In this document: positions 18,365 through 27,162 of the stretch, piece after piece
Layout: every line of letters starts with the position of its first letter
Numbering within the stretch: position 1 is the stretch's first letter
NCBI GenBank assembly: GCA_963839645.1
Contig: CAWIVZ010000001.1
Location: 744,001-808,000 of the forward strand
Origin: PALSA-911 sp963839645
GTDB taxonomy: Bacteria > Pseudomonadota > Alphaproteobacteria > Acetobacterales > Acetobacteraceae
Reading direction: 5' to 3'
DNA: 64,000 nt
Program-made: the position numbers and the translations under genes
Notes under the pieces: model-generated
The model's input: the letters and a program-made list of their open reading frames with translations, nothing else
Databases searched by the model: none
Told to the model about the DNA's origin: nothing

Positions 18365-19422
18365 ATGAGCCAGACCGTAGCGCCGGATTTCCTGCTGACC
18401 ACCCGCGGCGTGCAGCGTCGAGCTGGGCGCGTTCGTCGTCGGCACCGTCTTCAATCGCGCGGGTACCGCGGTTGCTTTCGCACTGGGCGATGGCTCGCTC
18501 CGCCTGGTCACCCTCGCCGATCCCGCGGAATGGCGCGAGGTCGCGGTGCATGACGGCGCGATCCTGAAGCTGGACCAGGATGGCGGCCCGGACGGGTTCA
18601 TCACCGGCGGCGACGACGGCAGGTTCTGCCGGATTTCCAGCGCCGGCGACGTGACCGAGATCGCCAATTTCGGCATGAAATGGGTGGAGCAGATCGCTTC
18701 CCACGCCCCGGAAAAGGGCGACAAGGGGAAGGGCCTGCTGGCCTGCTCGGTCGGCAAGTTCGTGCATGTGTTCGATGCCGACGGCAAGAAGCTCAAGACG
18801 CTGGAGCATCCCTCCACCGTCACCGGCCTGTCCTTCGACGCCAAGGGCAAGCGGGTGATCGCCTCGCACTACAACGGCGTGACGCTTGTGGTTCGTCGCC
18901 GCCAAGACCGACAGCCCGCGCCGGCTGGAATGGAAGGGCAGCCACACCGGCCTGATCGTGCATCCGGATGGCGACGCGGTCGTCACGGCGATGCAGGAGA
19001 ACGCCCTGCATGGCTGGCGCCTGTCGGACAACCAGCACATGCGCATGAGCGGCTATCCGTCCAAGTCCGAGTCCCTGTCGTGGACCCGCGGCGGGAAATG
19101 GCTGGTCACCAGCGGATCGGACGCGATGGTGCTCTGGCCGTTCTTCGGCGGCGGCCCGATGGGCAAGGCGCCGATGGAACTCGCGGGCGGCGACGGCATC
19201 AACTGCACCGCCGTGGCGGCGCACCCGAAGGAAGACCACATCGCCGGCGGCTTCGCGGACGGCCTGATCGTGCTGGCCGATATCGGCTCCTCGCGCATCC
19301 TGCCGGTCTGCCCGCCCGGCAAGGGCCCGGTCAGCGCCCTGGCCTGGAGCCCGGACGGCCGGCTGCTGGCGCTGGGCACCGAGCAGGGCCTGGCCGCGAT
19401 CGTGGATTTCGCCAAGCGCTGA
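18365..19422 (+). CDS. WD40 beta-propeller protein, two frameshifts
   Basis: A roughly 350-residue beta-propeller protein. Repeats end in the usual hydrophobic-Trp or Asp patterns, for example FSAAxx-like FNRAGTAVAFALGDGSL, TGLSFDAKGKRVIASHYNGV, SLSWTRGGKWLVTSG and ALAWSPDGRLLALG. The frame breaks near 18414 and 18887; one extra base at each explains them. It starts 7 nt after the CobW gene, so the two are presumably one transcript. It may act as a scaffold for the GTPase or its client protein, which is inference from linkage. No signal peptide is visible, so it is probably cytoplasmic. Confidence 0.8.
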
Positions 19423-19466
19423 GCGGGTCGGCCCGGGGCGGCCGTGACCGTATCCGTACGAGGTCG

Positions 19467-20325
19467 CTATACCGCAACGGCGCGTCGCTTCTCGCCGCTG
19501 GCGCCTCGGCCAATAGGACCCTGAAGGGCCGTCCAGCGCCGAATAGTCGATCGCGCAGAACGCCCCGCCCATGTAGCGCTCCGCCACCGGGTCGCCGCTG
19601 ACCTTGCCGGCAAGCTGTCCGGCGAAGCCGTCGGCGCTGTCCCGCGGCTCCCAGCCCAGCGCGGCGCGGGCGTCCTTGCCCCACCAGGTCATGCGCTCGT
19701 TCTTCGACGCCCCCCAGACCACGCCGCAGCCGACCGTCTCCGTCACCACGCAGCGATGGATCAGCCGGGCGAGGTCGGGATAGGACATCCAGCTCGCGAG
19801 CATGCGCGCGTCGACCGGCTCGGGCGTGGCCGATCCGATCCGGATGAACACGCTCTCCACGCCATGCTTGTGCCAATAGAGGCGGCCCATCAGTTCGCCA
19901 TAGGCCTTGGACAGCCCGTAATAGCCGTCGGGCAGGAATTCGTCGTCGGCGTCGATCGTCTCGGTGCGCTCGTGAAAGCCGACCGAGTGGTTGGAGGAGG
20001 CGAACACGACGCGGGCGCCCTCGCGCCGGGCGGCTTCATACACGTGATACAGGCCGCGGATGTTCGGGCCGAGCACCTCCTCGAACGGGCGCTCCACCGA
20101 CACGCCGCCGAAATGCAGGATCGTGCCGCAGCCCTCCGCCAGGCGCAGCAGGCCGACGCCGTCGCTCAGGTCGAGCCGGGTGAACCTGGCCCCGGCCGGC
20201 AGCGGATCGGGGAACGGGGCGATGTCGCTCAGGCGCAGGGAGAACCCCTCCGCCGCCAGGGCCCTGGTCAGCATCCGGCCGAGATTGCCGGACGCGCCGG
20301 TGAGAAGAATGGGCTTCACGATCAT
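19467..20325 (-). CDS. NAD-dependent epimerase/dehydratase, uronate dehydrogenase-like
   Basis: Short-chain dehydrogenase of the extended type. The NAD-binding GASGNLGR is at about 9-16, the ASSNHSVGFH segment holds the catalytic serine, and YGLSKAYGE supplies the YxxxK pair. These features and the end GGAFCAIDYS fit uronate dehydrogenase, which oxidises galacturonate or glucuronate to aldarolactone. The start at 20325 has AAGGAG 7 nt upstream. The frame has no stop after the expected C-terminus and runs on antisense to the WD40 gene. The nearest stop in another frame is at 19467, so one extra base near the end is suspected and the 3' end is tentative. Confidence 0.78.
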
Positions 20326-20372
20326 GGTCGGGGCTCCTTGCACGGATGGGATTGGCGCGGCAGGCTGGCGTT

Positions 20373-21713
20373 ATGCGCACCATCGAAGAACATGTCCAAG
20401 CCCTCGCAGCCGGCACCGTCACCGCGCGCGAGATCGTTGAAACCTGCCTGGCCCGCATCGCCGATCCCGCCGGCGAGGGCAAGCGCGCCTTCATCAAGGT
20501 CCATGCCGATCAGGCCCGCGCCATGGCGGACGCGATGGACACGCTGCGCCGCGCCGGGCGGGCGCCCAGCCGCTATGCCGGCATCCCGGTCAGCCTGAAG
20601 GATCTGTTCGACATCGCCGGCGAACCCACGCCCGCCGGATCGCGCGCCCTGGCCGACGCCCCGCCCGCCGCCGCGCACGCCCCGGTGGTCGGCCGCCTGC
20701 TGGCGCAGGGGTTCATTCCGCTCGGCCGGACCAACATGACCGAGTTCGCCTTCTCCGGCCTCGGCATCAACCCGCATTACGGCACCCCGCTCAGCCCGTG
20801 GGACCGCGCCTCGGGTCGCATTCCCGGCGGCAGCTCCGCCGGCGCCGGCGTGTCGGTCGCGGACGGCATGGCGCTGGCGGCCCTCGGCACCGACACCGGC
20901 GGTTCCTGCCGCATCCCCGCGGCCTTCTGCGGCGTGGTCGGCTACAAGCCCACCGCCCGGCGCGTGCCGATCGACGGCGTGCTGCCCTTGTCTCCGAGCC
21001 TCGATTCCGTCGGCCCCCTGGCCCCGTCCGTCGCCTGCGCCGCGGTGGTGGATGCCGTTCTGGCCGGCGAAACCCCGGCGGCCCCCACGCCGTTCCCGCT
21101 GGCGGGGCTGCGCCTGGCGCTGCCCGCCAACTTCGTGCTGGACGGCATGGACGCCACGGTGGCGGCCGCCTTCGACCGCGCGCTGGCGGCCCTGCGCGCG
21201 GCCGGTGCCCATATCAGCGAAGTCCGCTTCCCCGAGTTCGACGAGATCCCCAAGGTCAACGCGACCGGAGGCTTCACCGCGTCCGAGGCCTATGCCTGGC
21301 ATCGCCGGTTGCTGGCGGAGAAAGGCGATCTGTACGACCCGCTGATCCGCAAGCGCATCGCCCGTGGCGAACACCAGAGCGCGGCCGACTATGTCGATCT
21401 GCTCGCCGCCCGCCGGCGCATCATCGCCGGCTTCGACGCCCGCACCGCCGGCTACGACGCGCTGATCCTACCCACGGTGCCGATCGTGCCGCCGAAAATC
21501 AGCGAACTTGCCGAGGAAGCCGACTACAACCGGATCAACCTGCTGATCCTGCGCAACAGCGCGGTGGGAAACTTCCTCGATCGCTGCGCCATCAGCCTGC
21601 CCATGCACCGCCCCGGCGAGGCCCCGGCCGGCCTGATGCTGATGGGCGAAACCCTCGCCGACCGCCGCCTCCTCGCCATCGCCGCCGCGGTCGAGGCGGT
21701 GATCGGGCGGTAG
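20373..21713 (+). CDS. Amidase (amidase signature family)
   Basis: A 446-residue Ser-Ser-Lys amidase hydrolysing C-N bonds of an unknown amide. The catalytic lysine is in PVSLKDLF (about residue 75), the cis-serine in GTDTGGSCRIPA and the GGSSAGAGVSV loop precedes it. It has no signal peptide. GatA is unlikely because gatB and gatC are absent and the length is short. The start at 20373 gives the typical MRTIEEHVQAL beginning; an in-frame ATG exists at 20346. Its TAG stop coincides with the left edge of repeat copy B. It is divergent from the uronate dehydrogenase-like gene. Confidence 0.88.
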   Translation: MRTIEEHVQALAAGTVTAREIVETCLARIADPAGEGKRAFIKVHADQARAMADAMDTLRRAGRAPSRYAGIPVSLKDLFDIAGEPTPAGSRALADAPPAAAHAPVVGRLLAQGFIPLGRTNMTEFAFSGLGINPHYGTPLSPWDRASGRIPGGSSAGAGVSVADGMALAALGTDTGGSCRIPAAFCGVVGYKPTARRVPIDGVLPLSPSLDSVGPLAPSVACAAVVDAVLAGETPAAPTPFPLAGLRLALPANFVLDGMDATVAAAFDRALAALRAAGAHISEVRFPEFDEIPKVNATGGFTASEAYAWHRRLLAEKGDLYDPLIRKRIARGEHQSAADYVDLLAARRRIIAGFDARTAGYDALILPTVPIVPPKISELAEEADYNRINLLILRNSAVGNFLDRCAISLPMHRPGEAPAGLMLMGETLADRRLLAIAAAVEAVIGR

Positions 21714-21958
21714 CAAGGTTGGGGCTTTGCCCCAAACCCCAGGAGGGGCGCTGCCCCTCCACCCCGCAAGGGAACTCGTTCCCTTGACCCTTTTGAATAG
21801 GTTTGCTGGGAAAGGGGGCATAACCGACGTAGCCGCTCGATGGGCTGTCGGCCTGCCCCCTTTCCCAGCAAACCCGTCCATGGGGTTGAGGGGACGAGTT
21901 CCCTTACGGGTGCAGGGCAGCGCCCTGCCGGGGTCTGGGGCAGAGCCCCAGCCTTCCT
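21712..21958. repeat. Foldback repeat, copy B (longest)
   Basis: About 247 bp with seven hairpins in mirror order. The outer pair is TTGGGGC-TTT-GCCCCAA on the left and CTGGGGC-AGA-GCCCCAG on the right. Next inwards are GGAGGGGC-GCT-GCCCCTCC with GCAGGGC-AGC-GCCCTGC, and CAAGGGAAC-TC-GTTCCCTTG with a similar partner. The central perfect 21 bp stem is 21800-21820 against 21854-21874. Compared with the other copies, changed bases inside the hairpins are matched by their partners. The element fills the convergent gap between amidase and xthA; both TAG stop codons lie in its terminal bases (TAGCAAGG and TAGGAAGG). Confidence 0.85.
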
Positions 21959-22760
21959 ACAGCGCCAGTTCCACGCACACCGGTACGTGGTCGGAGGCCT
22001 GGGTCCAGTCGCGGGCGTCCGTCAGGACGGTCTGGCGGGCCAGCTTCCCCTGCAGGTCCGGGGTCACCCACACATGGTCCAGCCGCCGGCCGCGGTTGGA
22101 CACGCGCCAGTCGCGGTTGCGGTAGGACCACCAGGTGAACAGCTTCTCCTCCGCCGGCACGAAATGGCGGATCGCGTCGATGAAGCCGGTATTCTGCCAG
22201 CCCAGCAGCCCCTCGGTTTCCGGCGGCGTATGGCTCACCACGTCCAGCAACTGCTTGTGGCTCCAGACGTCATGCTCCAGCGGCGCGATATTCAGGTCGC
22301 CGACGATCACGCAGCGCTGAAGGTTGGCGCGGCCGGCGAACCAGGCGGTGGCTTCGGCGACGAAATCCAGCTTGTGGCCGAATTTCACGTTCACCTCCCG
22401 GTCCGGCACATCGCCGCCGGCCGGAACGTAGAAATTATGCAGCTCCACCGGCCCGCCCTTGGCGTCGATCGCCACGCTGGCATGCCGGCAGTCGCCCTTG
22501 CCGCACCAGTCGGGCGCGTCGTCCCGCGCCAAGATCGGCAGGCGGGAGAAGATCGCCACGCCGTTGTAGCCCTTCATTCCGCGATACGCGATGTGCGGAT
22601 AGCCGAGGTCGACCAGCGCCTGCTTCGGAAACAGCTCGTCCGGCACCTTGGTTTCCTGCAGGCAGATCACATCCGGATCGAGTGCCGCGACCAGCTCCGG
22701 CAGCCGCGGCAGCCGCAGGCGCAGCGAGTTGATGTTCCAGGTGGCGATGCGCAACCGCAT
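21957..22760 (-). CDS. xthA: Exodeoxyribonuclease III
   Basis: AP endonuclease and 3'-5' exonuclease of base excision repair, 267 residues. Motifs of the exonuclease-endonuclease-phosphatase fold are intact: ATWNINSLRLRL at the start, LQETKVPD (metal-binding glutamate, about 35), YRGMKGYNGVAIF, GDLNIAP near 150 and the C-terminal RRLDHVWVTPDL and SDHVPV. The ATG at 22760 overlaps the stop of the upstream FAH gene (TGATG), so translation is probably coupled. The stop lies at the edge of repeat copy B. Confidence 0.96.
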   Translation of the reverse strand: MRLRIATWNINSLRLRLPRLPELVAALDPDVICLQETKVPDELFPKQALVDLGYPHIAYRGMKGYNGVAIFSRLPILARDDAPDWCGKGDCRHASVAIDAKGGPVELHNFYVPAGGDVPDREVNVKFGHKLDFVAEATAWFAGRANLQRCVIVGDLNIAPLEHDVWSHKQLLDVVSHTPPETEGLLGWQNTGFIDAIRHFVPAEEKLFTWWSYRNRDWRVSNRGRRLDHVWVTPDLQGKLARQTVLTDARDWTQASDHVPVCVELAL

Positions 22761-23447
22761 CAGACGACCTTGGTGCGTATCGTGCCGACGCCCTCGACCC
22801 GGCCTTCCATCACGTCGCCGCGCACCACCGCCGCCACGCCCTCGGGCGTGCCGGTGTAGATCAGGTCGCCCGGCGCCAGGCGCACCAGGCCGCGACAGAT
22901 AGGCGATGGTCTCGGGGATGTTCCAGATCATCTTCGACAGGTCGGAGGTCTGGCGCACCGTGCCGTTCACCTTCAGCTCGATCAGGCCCTTGTCGGGATG
23001 GCCGATCTTCGCCGCCGGCACGATGTCGCTGATCGGGGCGGAGTGGTCGAAACCCTTGCCCATGTCCCAGGGGCGGCCGGCCTTGCGGGCCACGTTCTGC
23101 ACGTCGCGGCGGGTCATATCGAGGCCAACGGCGTAGCCCCAGACATGCTTCAGCGCGTCCGCCTCGGCGATGTCGGTGCCGCCGGTGCCGATCGCCACCA
23201 CCAGCTCCATCTCGTGGTGCATGTCCTCGGAAGCGGGCGGATAGGGCATGTCGGCATTGCCGGTCAGCAGCGCGTCGGCCGGTTTCATGAAGAAGAACGG
23301 CGGCTCGCGGTTCGGATCGCCGCCCATCTCGCGGGCGTGCTCGGCGTAGTTGCGCCCGACGCAGAACACCCGGCGAACCGGGAACGCCCCGCCGCCAACG
23401 ACAGGCACGGAGACGATGGCGGGCGGGGCGATCACGTAGTCGGTCAT
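22760..23447 (-). CDS. Fumarylacetoacetate hydrolase family protein, one frameshift near 22890
   Basis: FAH-superfamily enzyme that typically cleaves or hydrates acylpyruvates or 2-oxo-diacids. Metal-binding elements are visible: FCVGRNYAEHAREMG, HHEMELVVAIG with the two glutamates, and WGYAVGLDMTRRD. After ETIAYLSR one extra C near 22890 breaks the frame. The expected continuation LVRLAPGDLIYTGTPEGV lies in the next frame and ends at 22760, giving about 228 residues. Without that correction the frame fuses falsely to xthA. Substrate unknown; no aromatic catabolic genes adjoin it. Confidence 0.87.
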
Positions 23448-23517
23448 GGCGATGTATTCCTGCGTTGAAGAAAGCGGTTGGCGGACCTTACCGGGCCGGC
23501 CAGGCGGCGGAAAGCGA

Positions 23518-25182
23518 TCACGCCTCCCGATAGGACAGCAGCAGCAGGCCGACCAGCAGAAAGCAGACCGGCCAGATCCAGCCGGCGATCCGGTTGCCCG
23601 GCGGGTCCAGCCGCAGCTCCAGCCAGCGCGCCAGCCCGGCGGCCAGCCCGGCCAGGGCCAGCGGCGTGTGCGTCAGTTCGATCAGCAGCTGTTCCTTGAT
23701 GTTGGCGATCGCGTGGCTATGCGTGAGCAGCAGGATGCCTCCGACCACGCAGACCAGCGGGAACACCAGCGCCGCGGCCTTGTTGGTCCAGCCGGCCGCG
23801 CGCACCCGCCACTCGAACCAGGCGAAGGCGACGATCAGCGGCACGACCATGCGATGCTGCAGCACCTCCACATCGCGCAGGCTCTCGAAGAAACCGATCG
23901 ACCCCATCGGCCACACCTCGGGGTCGGATCGGAAGAACAGGAATCCGGCCAGTCCCAGAAACAGTAGCGGCCAGTGCCGGGCGATCCGTACCCCGGCTTG
24001 ATTGAGCAGCGCCAGGAAGCCGATGGCCAGCACGAACAGCCCGGCCCAATGGTGGTTGTACTCCGACCAGGCGACATCGGCGGCGTTGCGCGGCTGGAAG
24101 ACGCCGGAACCGGGGATCGAGGCCGGCGTCGGCGCGGCGCGATGGGCGGCGGCTTCCGCGTCCAGCTTCGCCTGCAGCTGCGGCAGCGCCAGGCTGTCGT
24201 GGTCCGGCGAGGTGAGCCGCGGCATCACCGGCGTGTTGCGCTCGATGATTTCCGCCATCGTCACCCGGTCCTGCGTCAGGTCCACCGCGGGGGGCACGGA
24301 AGTCAGCGAGGCGGCGGCGAAGAAGATCGCCAGGCCGATGCCGATCTCCGCCTCGGCGAAGCGCTTCAACCGGGTCACCGGCGTCGCCGGGTCGCGGCCC
24401 AGCCGCTCGACCAGGCGGTAATTGCCCAGCCCCAGCGCCAGCAGGCCCAGGAACATCGCGATCTTGGCCCCCACCATCACGCCATAGGCGGTGCCGTAGA
24501 AGCCCGGCCAGTCGCCGATATACACCAGGCTCATGGTCACGCCGCTGATCAGGATGCAGGCGACGCCGGCCATCGACATGCGCGAGAACCGGGCGCCGAT
24601 GATGCGGAACGACCGCCCGTCGTTCACCAGCGACAGCGCATACAGAAAGCTCGGGATGCCGCCGATCCACAGCGCCGCGCCAAGCTGGTGCAGCCCGGCC
24701 ACCAGCAGCAGCGGCTCGCGCCCCTCCAGCCGCGCGGCGGCGTGCGTGGTCAGCGCCGCGGCGGCCAGTTCCAGCACGGCCAGGCCCAGCAGCGCCGAGT
24801 TCGGGGCCGTCGGCGGCGTGCGCGCGCCGCGGGCGAACAGCGCGACGGCGATGGCCAGGGAGGCGGCGATCTTCACCAGCCCGGCGGTAAAGAAGCTCGC
24901 CCCCGCCACCTCGCCGACCGAAAGATCGATGGTGCCGACCAGCACGGCGGTCTGCATCGCCAGCGAGGTCGCCTCGCACAGGATCAGCGCCACCGCGCTC
25001 CAGGCCGCGATCCGCGCGGTGCCGGCCTGGATGGAGCCGCCGGCCATGCCCAGGCTGGGGCTCAGCGGGCGGGCCAGGAAGACCAGGAACAGCACCCCGC
25101 CCAGCATCGCCGACTGCGCGCTGATGGTCAGGCCATGCAGCACGATGGACAGATAGCCGAACAGGTCGATCAGCAACGCCAC
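23518..25182 (-). CDS. copD: CopD-domain copper resistance membrane protein
   Basis: Large inner-membrane protein (about 554 residues) with some twelve or more hydrophobic segments. The central part matches CopD (LHQLGAALWIGGIPSFL and RFSRMSMAGVACILISGV), which imports or handles copper with CopC. The C-terminal 250 residues add further helices and a histidine-bearing WSEYNHHWAGLF, LQHRMVVPL and HSHAIANIKEQ. This region resembles proteins where CopD is extended by a second membrane module. The GTG at 25182 is chosen: it lies 4 nt after the copC stop, whereas no ATG is suitably placed. Forms copC-copD operon. Confidence 0.85.
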   Translation of the reverse strand: MALLIDLFGYLSIVLHGLTISAQSAMLGGVLFLVFLARPLSPSLGMAGGSIQAGTARIAAWSAVALILCEATSLAMQTAVLVGTIDLSVGEVAGASFFTAGLVKIAASLAIAVALFARGARTPPTAPNSALLGLAVLELAAAALTTHAAARLEGREPLLLVAGLHQLGAALWIGGIPSFLYALSLVNDGRSFRIIGARFSRMSMAGVACILISGVTMSLVYIGDWPGFYGTAYGVMVGAKIAMFLGLLALGLGNYRLVERLGRDPATPVTRLKRFAEAEIGIGLAIFFAAASLTSVPPAVDLTQDRVTMAEIIERNTPVMPRLTSPDHDSLALPQLQAKLDAEAAAHRAAPTPASIPGSGVFQPRNAADVAWSEYNHHWAGLFVLAIGFLALLNQAGVRIARHWPLLFLGLAGFLFFRSDPEVWPMGSIGFFESLRDVEVLQHRMVVPLIVAFAWFEWRVRAAGWTNKAAALVFPLVCVVGGILLLTHSHAIANIKEQLLIELTHTPLALAGLAAGLARWLELRLDPPGNRIAGWIWPVCFLLVGLLLLSYREA

Positions 25183-25186
25183 GCGG

Positions 25187-25615
25187 TCAGTGTCCGGCCG
25201 CGGGCAACACGGTGAACGCCACGTCGCCGCGGGTGATGTGGCCATCCATCGCCAGCACCTGCCAGCGCACGATGCACGGACCGGAGGACAGGTCGGCGTG
25301 GCTGGTCAGCACCTCGTCCTCGGTGCCGGGATCGATTTCCAGCGTGGCGTCCTTGTGGCCCGGCCGGATCAGCGTCAGGCGGGATCGCTCGTGGTCGATC
25401 CGGCTGTTGAAGCGGAATCGCAGCGTCGCGGCGCCCGCCTTCACGCTGCCACCGGCCGGCGGCTCACTTGCCATGAGGATCGCATGCGCCTGTGCGGCGA
25501 CGGGCAGCGCGCAGATCACCCCCAGGCAGAGAGCGGTCAGTCCCGGCAGGATGAACCGGCGTGGCAGGCGGGAAATGGACAAGGTCAGCTCCGCGGGCGG
25601 AAAATCGCGGGCCAT
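25187..25615 (-). CDS. copC: CopC-type periplasmic copper-binding protein
   Basis: A 142-residue exported protein. The signal peptide (about 1-43) ends AAQA, so the mature protein would start HAILMASEPPAGG, with the N-terminal histidine used for Cu(II) binding in CopC. The rest keeps the YcnJ/CopC fold signature, including LRFRFNSRID and the C-terminal VLAMDGHITRGDVAFTV with the second histidine. It is co-transcribed with copD 4 nt downstream. No copA, copB or cueO lies near. Confidence 0.9.
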   Translation of the reverse strand: MARDFPPAELTLSISRLPRRFILPGLTALCLGVICALPVAAQAHAILMASEPPAGGSVKAGAATLRFRFNSRIDHERSRLTLIRPGHKDATLEIDPGTEDEVLTSHADLSSGPCIVRWQVLAMDGHITRGDVAFTVLPAAGH

Positions 25616-25650
25616 CTAGCGCGCAGGCGCCTGCCCTGTCCAACGGCCGC

Positions 25651-25671
25651 GCCCCCGGCCTTGCTTCCTTC
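25651..25671. repeat. Possible remnant of the foldback-repeat end
   Basis: The stretch GGCCTTGCTTCCTT, 14 nt, matches the right end of repeat copy A exactly, and it is preceded by GCCCCC in place of the usual GCCCCT. No left half or central stem is present in the copC to thioesterase gap. It may be a decayed copy or a chance match in GC-rich DNA. Confidence 0.35.
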
Positions 25672-25755
25672 CCTCGGTCGCCCCGCCATAGACGCCCCGG
25701 CCATAGACGCCATGGCGCAAACAAGCTGTAGTCACGCTCCCAGCAACCGCCTTGT

Positions 25756-26214
25756 ATGGATCGCATGAGCCGCAAACCGCCGGGCCGCCGCGCCGACTAC
25801 CGCTACTTCCAATCCGTCACCACCCGCTGGAAGGACAACGACCTGTTCGGACACGTGAACAACGTCGAATACCTGTCCTTCTTCGACACGGCGCTGACCG
25901 TGTTCGAGATGAAGCATGCCGGCATCGACCTGATCAACGGATCCATCCGCTGCGTGATGGCGGAAACCAGCTGCCGCTACCACAGCTCGGTATCGTTCCC
26001 GGACGCCCTGACGGTGGGGCTGCGCGTCGCGCATCTGGGCAACAGCTCGTTCAGCTACGATCTCGCGGTGTTCCGCGAGGACGAGGACATCGCCGCCGCC
26101 GAGGGCCGGTTCATCCGCGTGCTCGTGGCCATGCCCGGCCAGCGCCCGATCGCCATCCCCGATGACCTGCGCGCCGTGCTCGCGGCGTTCGCGGCGCCCG
26201 TCACGGCCGGCTGA
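25756..26214 (+). CDS. Acyl-CoA thioesterase, 4-hydroxybenzoyl-CoA thioesterase-like hotdog protein
   Basis: A 152-residue single hotdog-domain protein. The typical RWKDNDLFGHVNNVEYLSFFD motif carries the aspartate and histidine-asparagine-asparagine of 4HBT and YbgC-type thioesterases. Such enzymes hydrolyse acyl-CoA or acyl-ACP in the cytoplasm. It lies 56 nt before an SDR gene on the same strand, possibly one operon; the two together suggest acyl-group metabolism. The start could also be the internal ATG at 25768 (MSRKPPG). Substrate not decidable. Confidence 0.87.
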   Translation: MDRMSRKPPGRRADYRYFQSVTTRWKDNDLFGHVNNVEYLSFFDTALTVFEMKHAGIDLINGSIRCVMAETSCRYHSSVSFPDALTVGLRVAHLGNSSFSYDLAVFREDEDIAAAEGRFIRVLVAMPGQRPIAIPDDLRAVLAAFAAPVTAG

Positions 26215-26270
26215 CCGCCGCCCGACCAGAAACCATCCCAACCAGAAACCATCAACGAGGAGACACCCAC

Positions 26271-27053
26271 ATGGATCTCGGGATCAAAGGCAAGAAGGCG
26301 ATCGTCTGCGCCGCCAGCAAGGGGCTCGGCAAAGCCTGCGCCATGTCGCTGGCGCGCGAGGGCGTGGAACTGGTGATCACCGCCCGCACGAAGGAAACGC
26401 TGGAGGCAACCGCGGCCGAGATCCGCGCCGCCACCGGCGCCAAGGTCACGGCCGTTGCCGGCGACATCACCACCGATGCCGGCCGCGCCGCGGCACTCGC
26501 GGCCTGCCCGGAGCCGGACATCCTGGTCAACAACGCCGGCGGCCCGCCGCGCGGCGACTTCCGCGAGTGGACCCGCGACGACTGGATAAAGGCGGTCGAT
26601 GGCAACATGCTGACGCCGATCTTCCTGATCAAGGCGGTGGTGGACGGCATGATCGCGCGCAAGTTCGGCCGCATCGTCAACATCACCTCCGGCTCGGTGA
26701 AGTCGCCGATCCCGGAGCTCGGCATGAGCAACGGCGCCCGCGCGGGGCTCACCGGCTTCGTCGGCGGATTGGCGCGCCAGGTCGCCAGGCACAACGTGAC
26801 CATCAACGGCCTGCTGCCCGGCCCGTTCCTCACCGACCGGCTGCGCAGCGGCTTCGAGGAAGCGGCCAGGCGCAGCAACCGCCCGGTCGATGAGATCATC
26901 GCCGAGCGCTCCGCCTCCAACCCGGCTGGGCGCGTCGGCCGTCCCGAGGAATTCGGCGAGGCCTGCGCCTTCCTCTGCGCCGCGTCGTCGGGCTTCATCG
27001 TCGGCCAGAACCTGCTGCTGGACGGCGGCAGCTTCAACTCGACGATGGGTTAA
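26271..27053 (+). CDS. SDR-family protein lacking the YxxxK catalytic pair
   Basis: A 260-residue Rossmann-fold protein. The cofactor loop is CAASKGLGKACA (TGxxxGxG type, with Ala for the first Gly) and NNAGGPPRG follows. The ITSGSVKSP segment keeps the catalytic-type serine. At the position of YxxxK the sequence is LGMSNGARAGLTGF, so Tyr is replaced by Met and Lys is not at its place. The C-terminal LLPGPFLTDR and VGQNLLLDGG blocks are intact. This atypical pattern is known in a subgroup labelled 3-oxoacyl-ACP reductase, so the catalytic activity is uncertain. GAGGAGA precedes the ATG. Confidence 0.88.
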   Translation: MDLGIKGKKAIVCAASKGLGKACAMSLAREGVELVITARTKETLEATAAEIRAATGAKVTAVAGDITTDAGRAAALAACPEPDILVNNAGGPPRGDFREWTRDDWIKAVDGNMLTPIFLIKAVVDGMIARKFGRIVNITSGSVKSPIPELGMSNGARAGLTGFVGGLARQVARHNVTINGLLPGPFLTDRLRSGFEEAARRSNRPVDEIIAERSASNPAGRVGRPEEFGEACAFLCAASSGFIVGQNLLLDGGSFNSTMG

Positions 27054-27162
27054 CCTCGCCGGCGAGAAAATTAGGCCCAAAAAGGCCGCAGTCTTTCCTT
27101 GCTGCACTGCACCGCCTGCTTCTACGGTTACGGCTGGAATGAACCGAACCGTAGGAGTGGGC

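Noticed and set aside
18820..20343. A 507-residue protein extending the uronate dehydrogenase-like gene
   Set aside because: The C-terminal half is antisense to the WD40 gene and has no SDR features; the family ends near GGAFCAIDYS, so a frame error at the end is likelier.
21957..23447. A single FAH-exonuclease III fusion protein
   Set aside because: The join is caused by one extra base near 22890; correcting it gives a full FAH C-terminus with its own stop that overlaps the xthA ATG.
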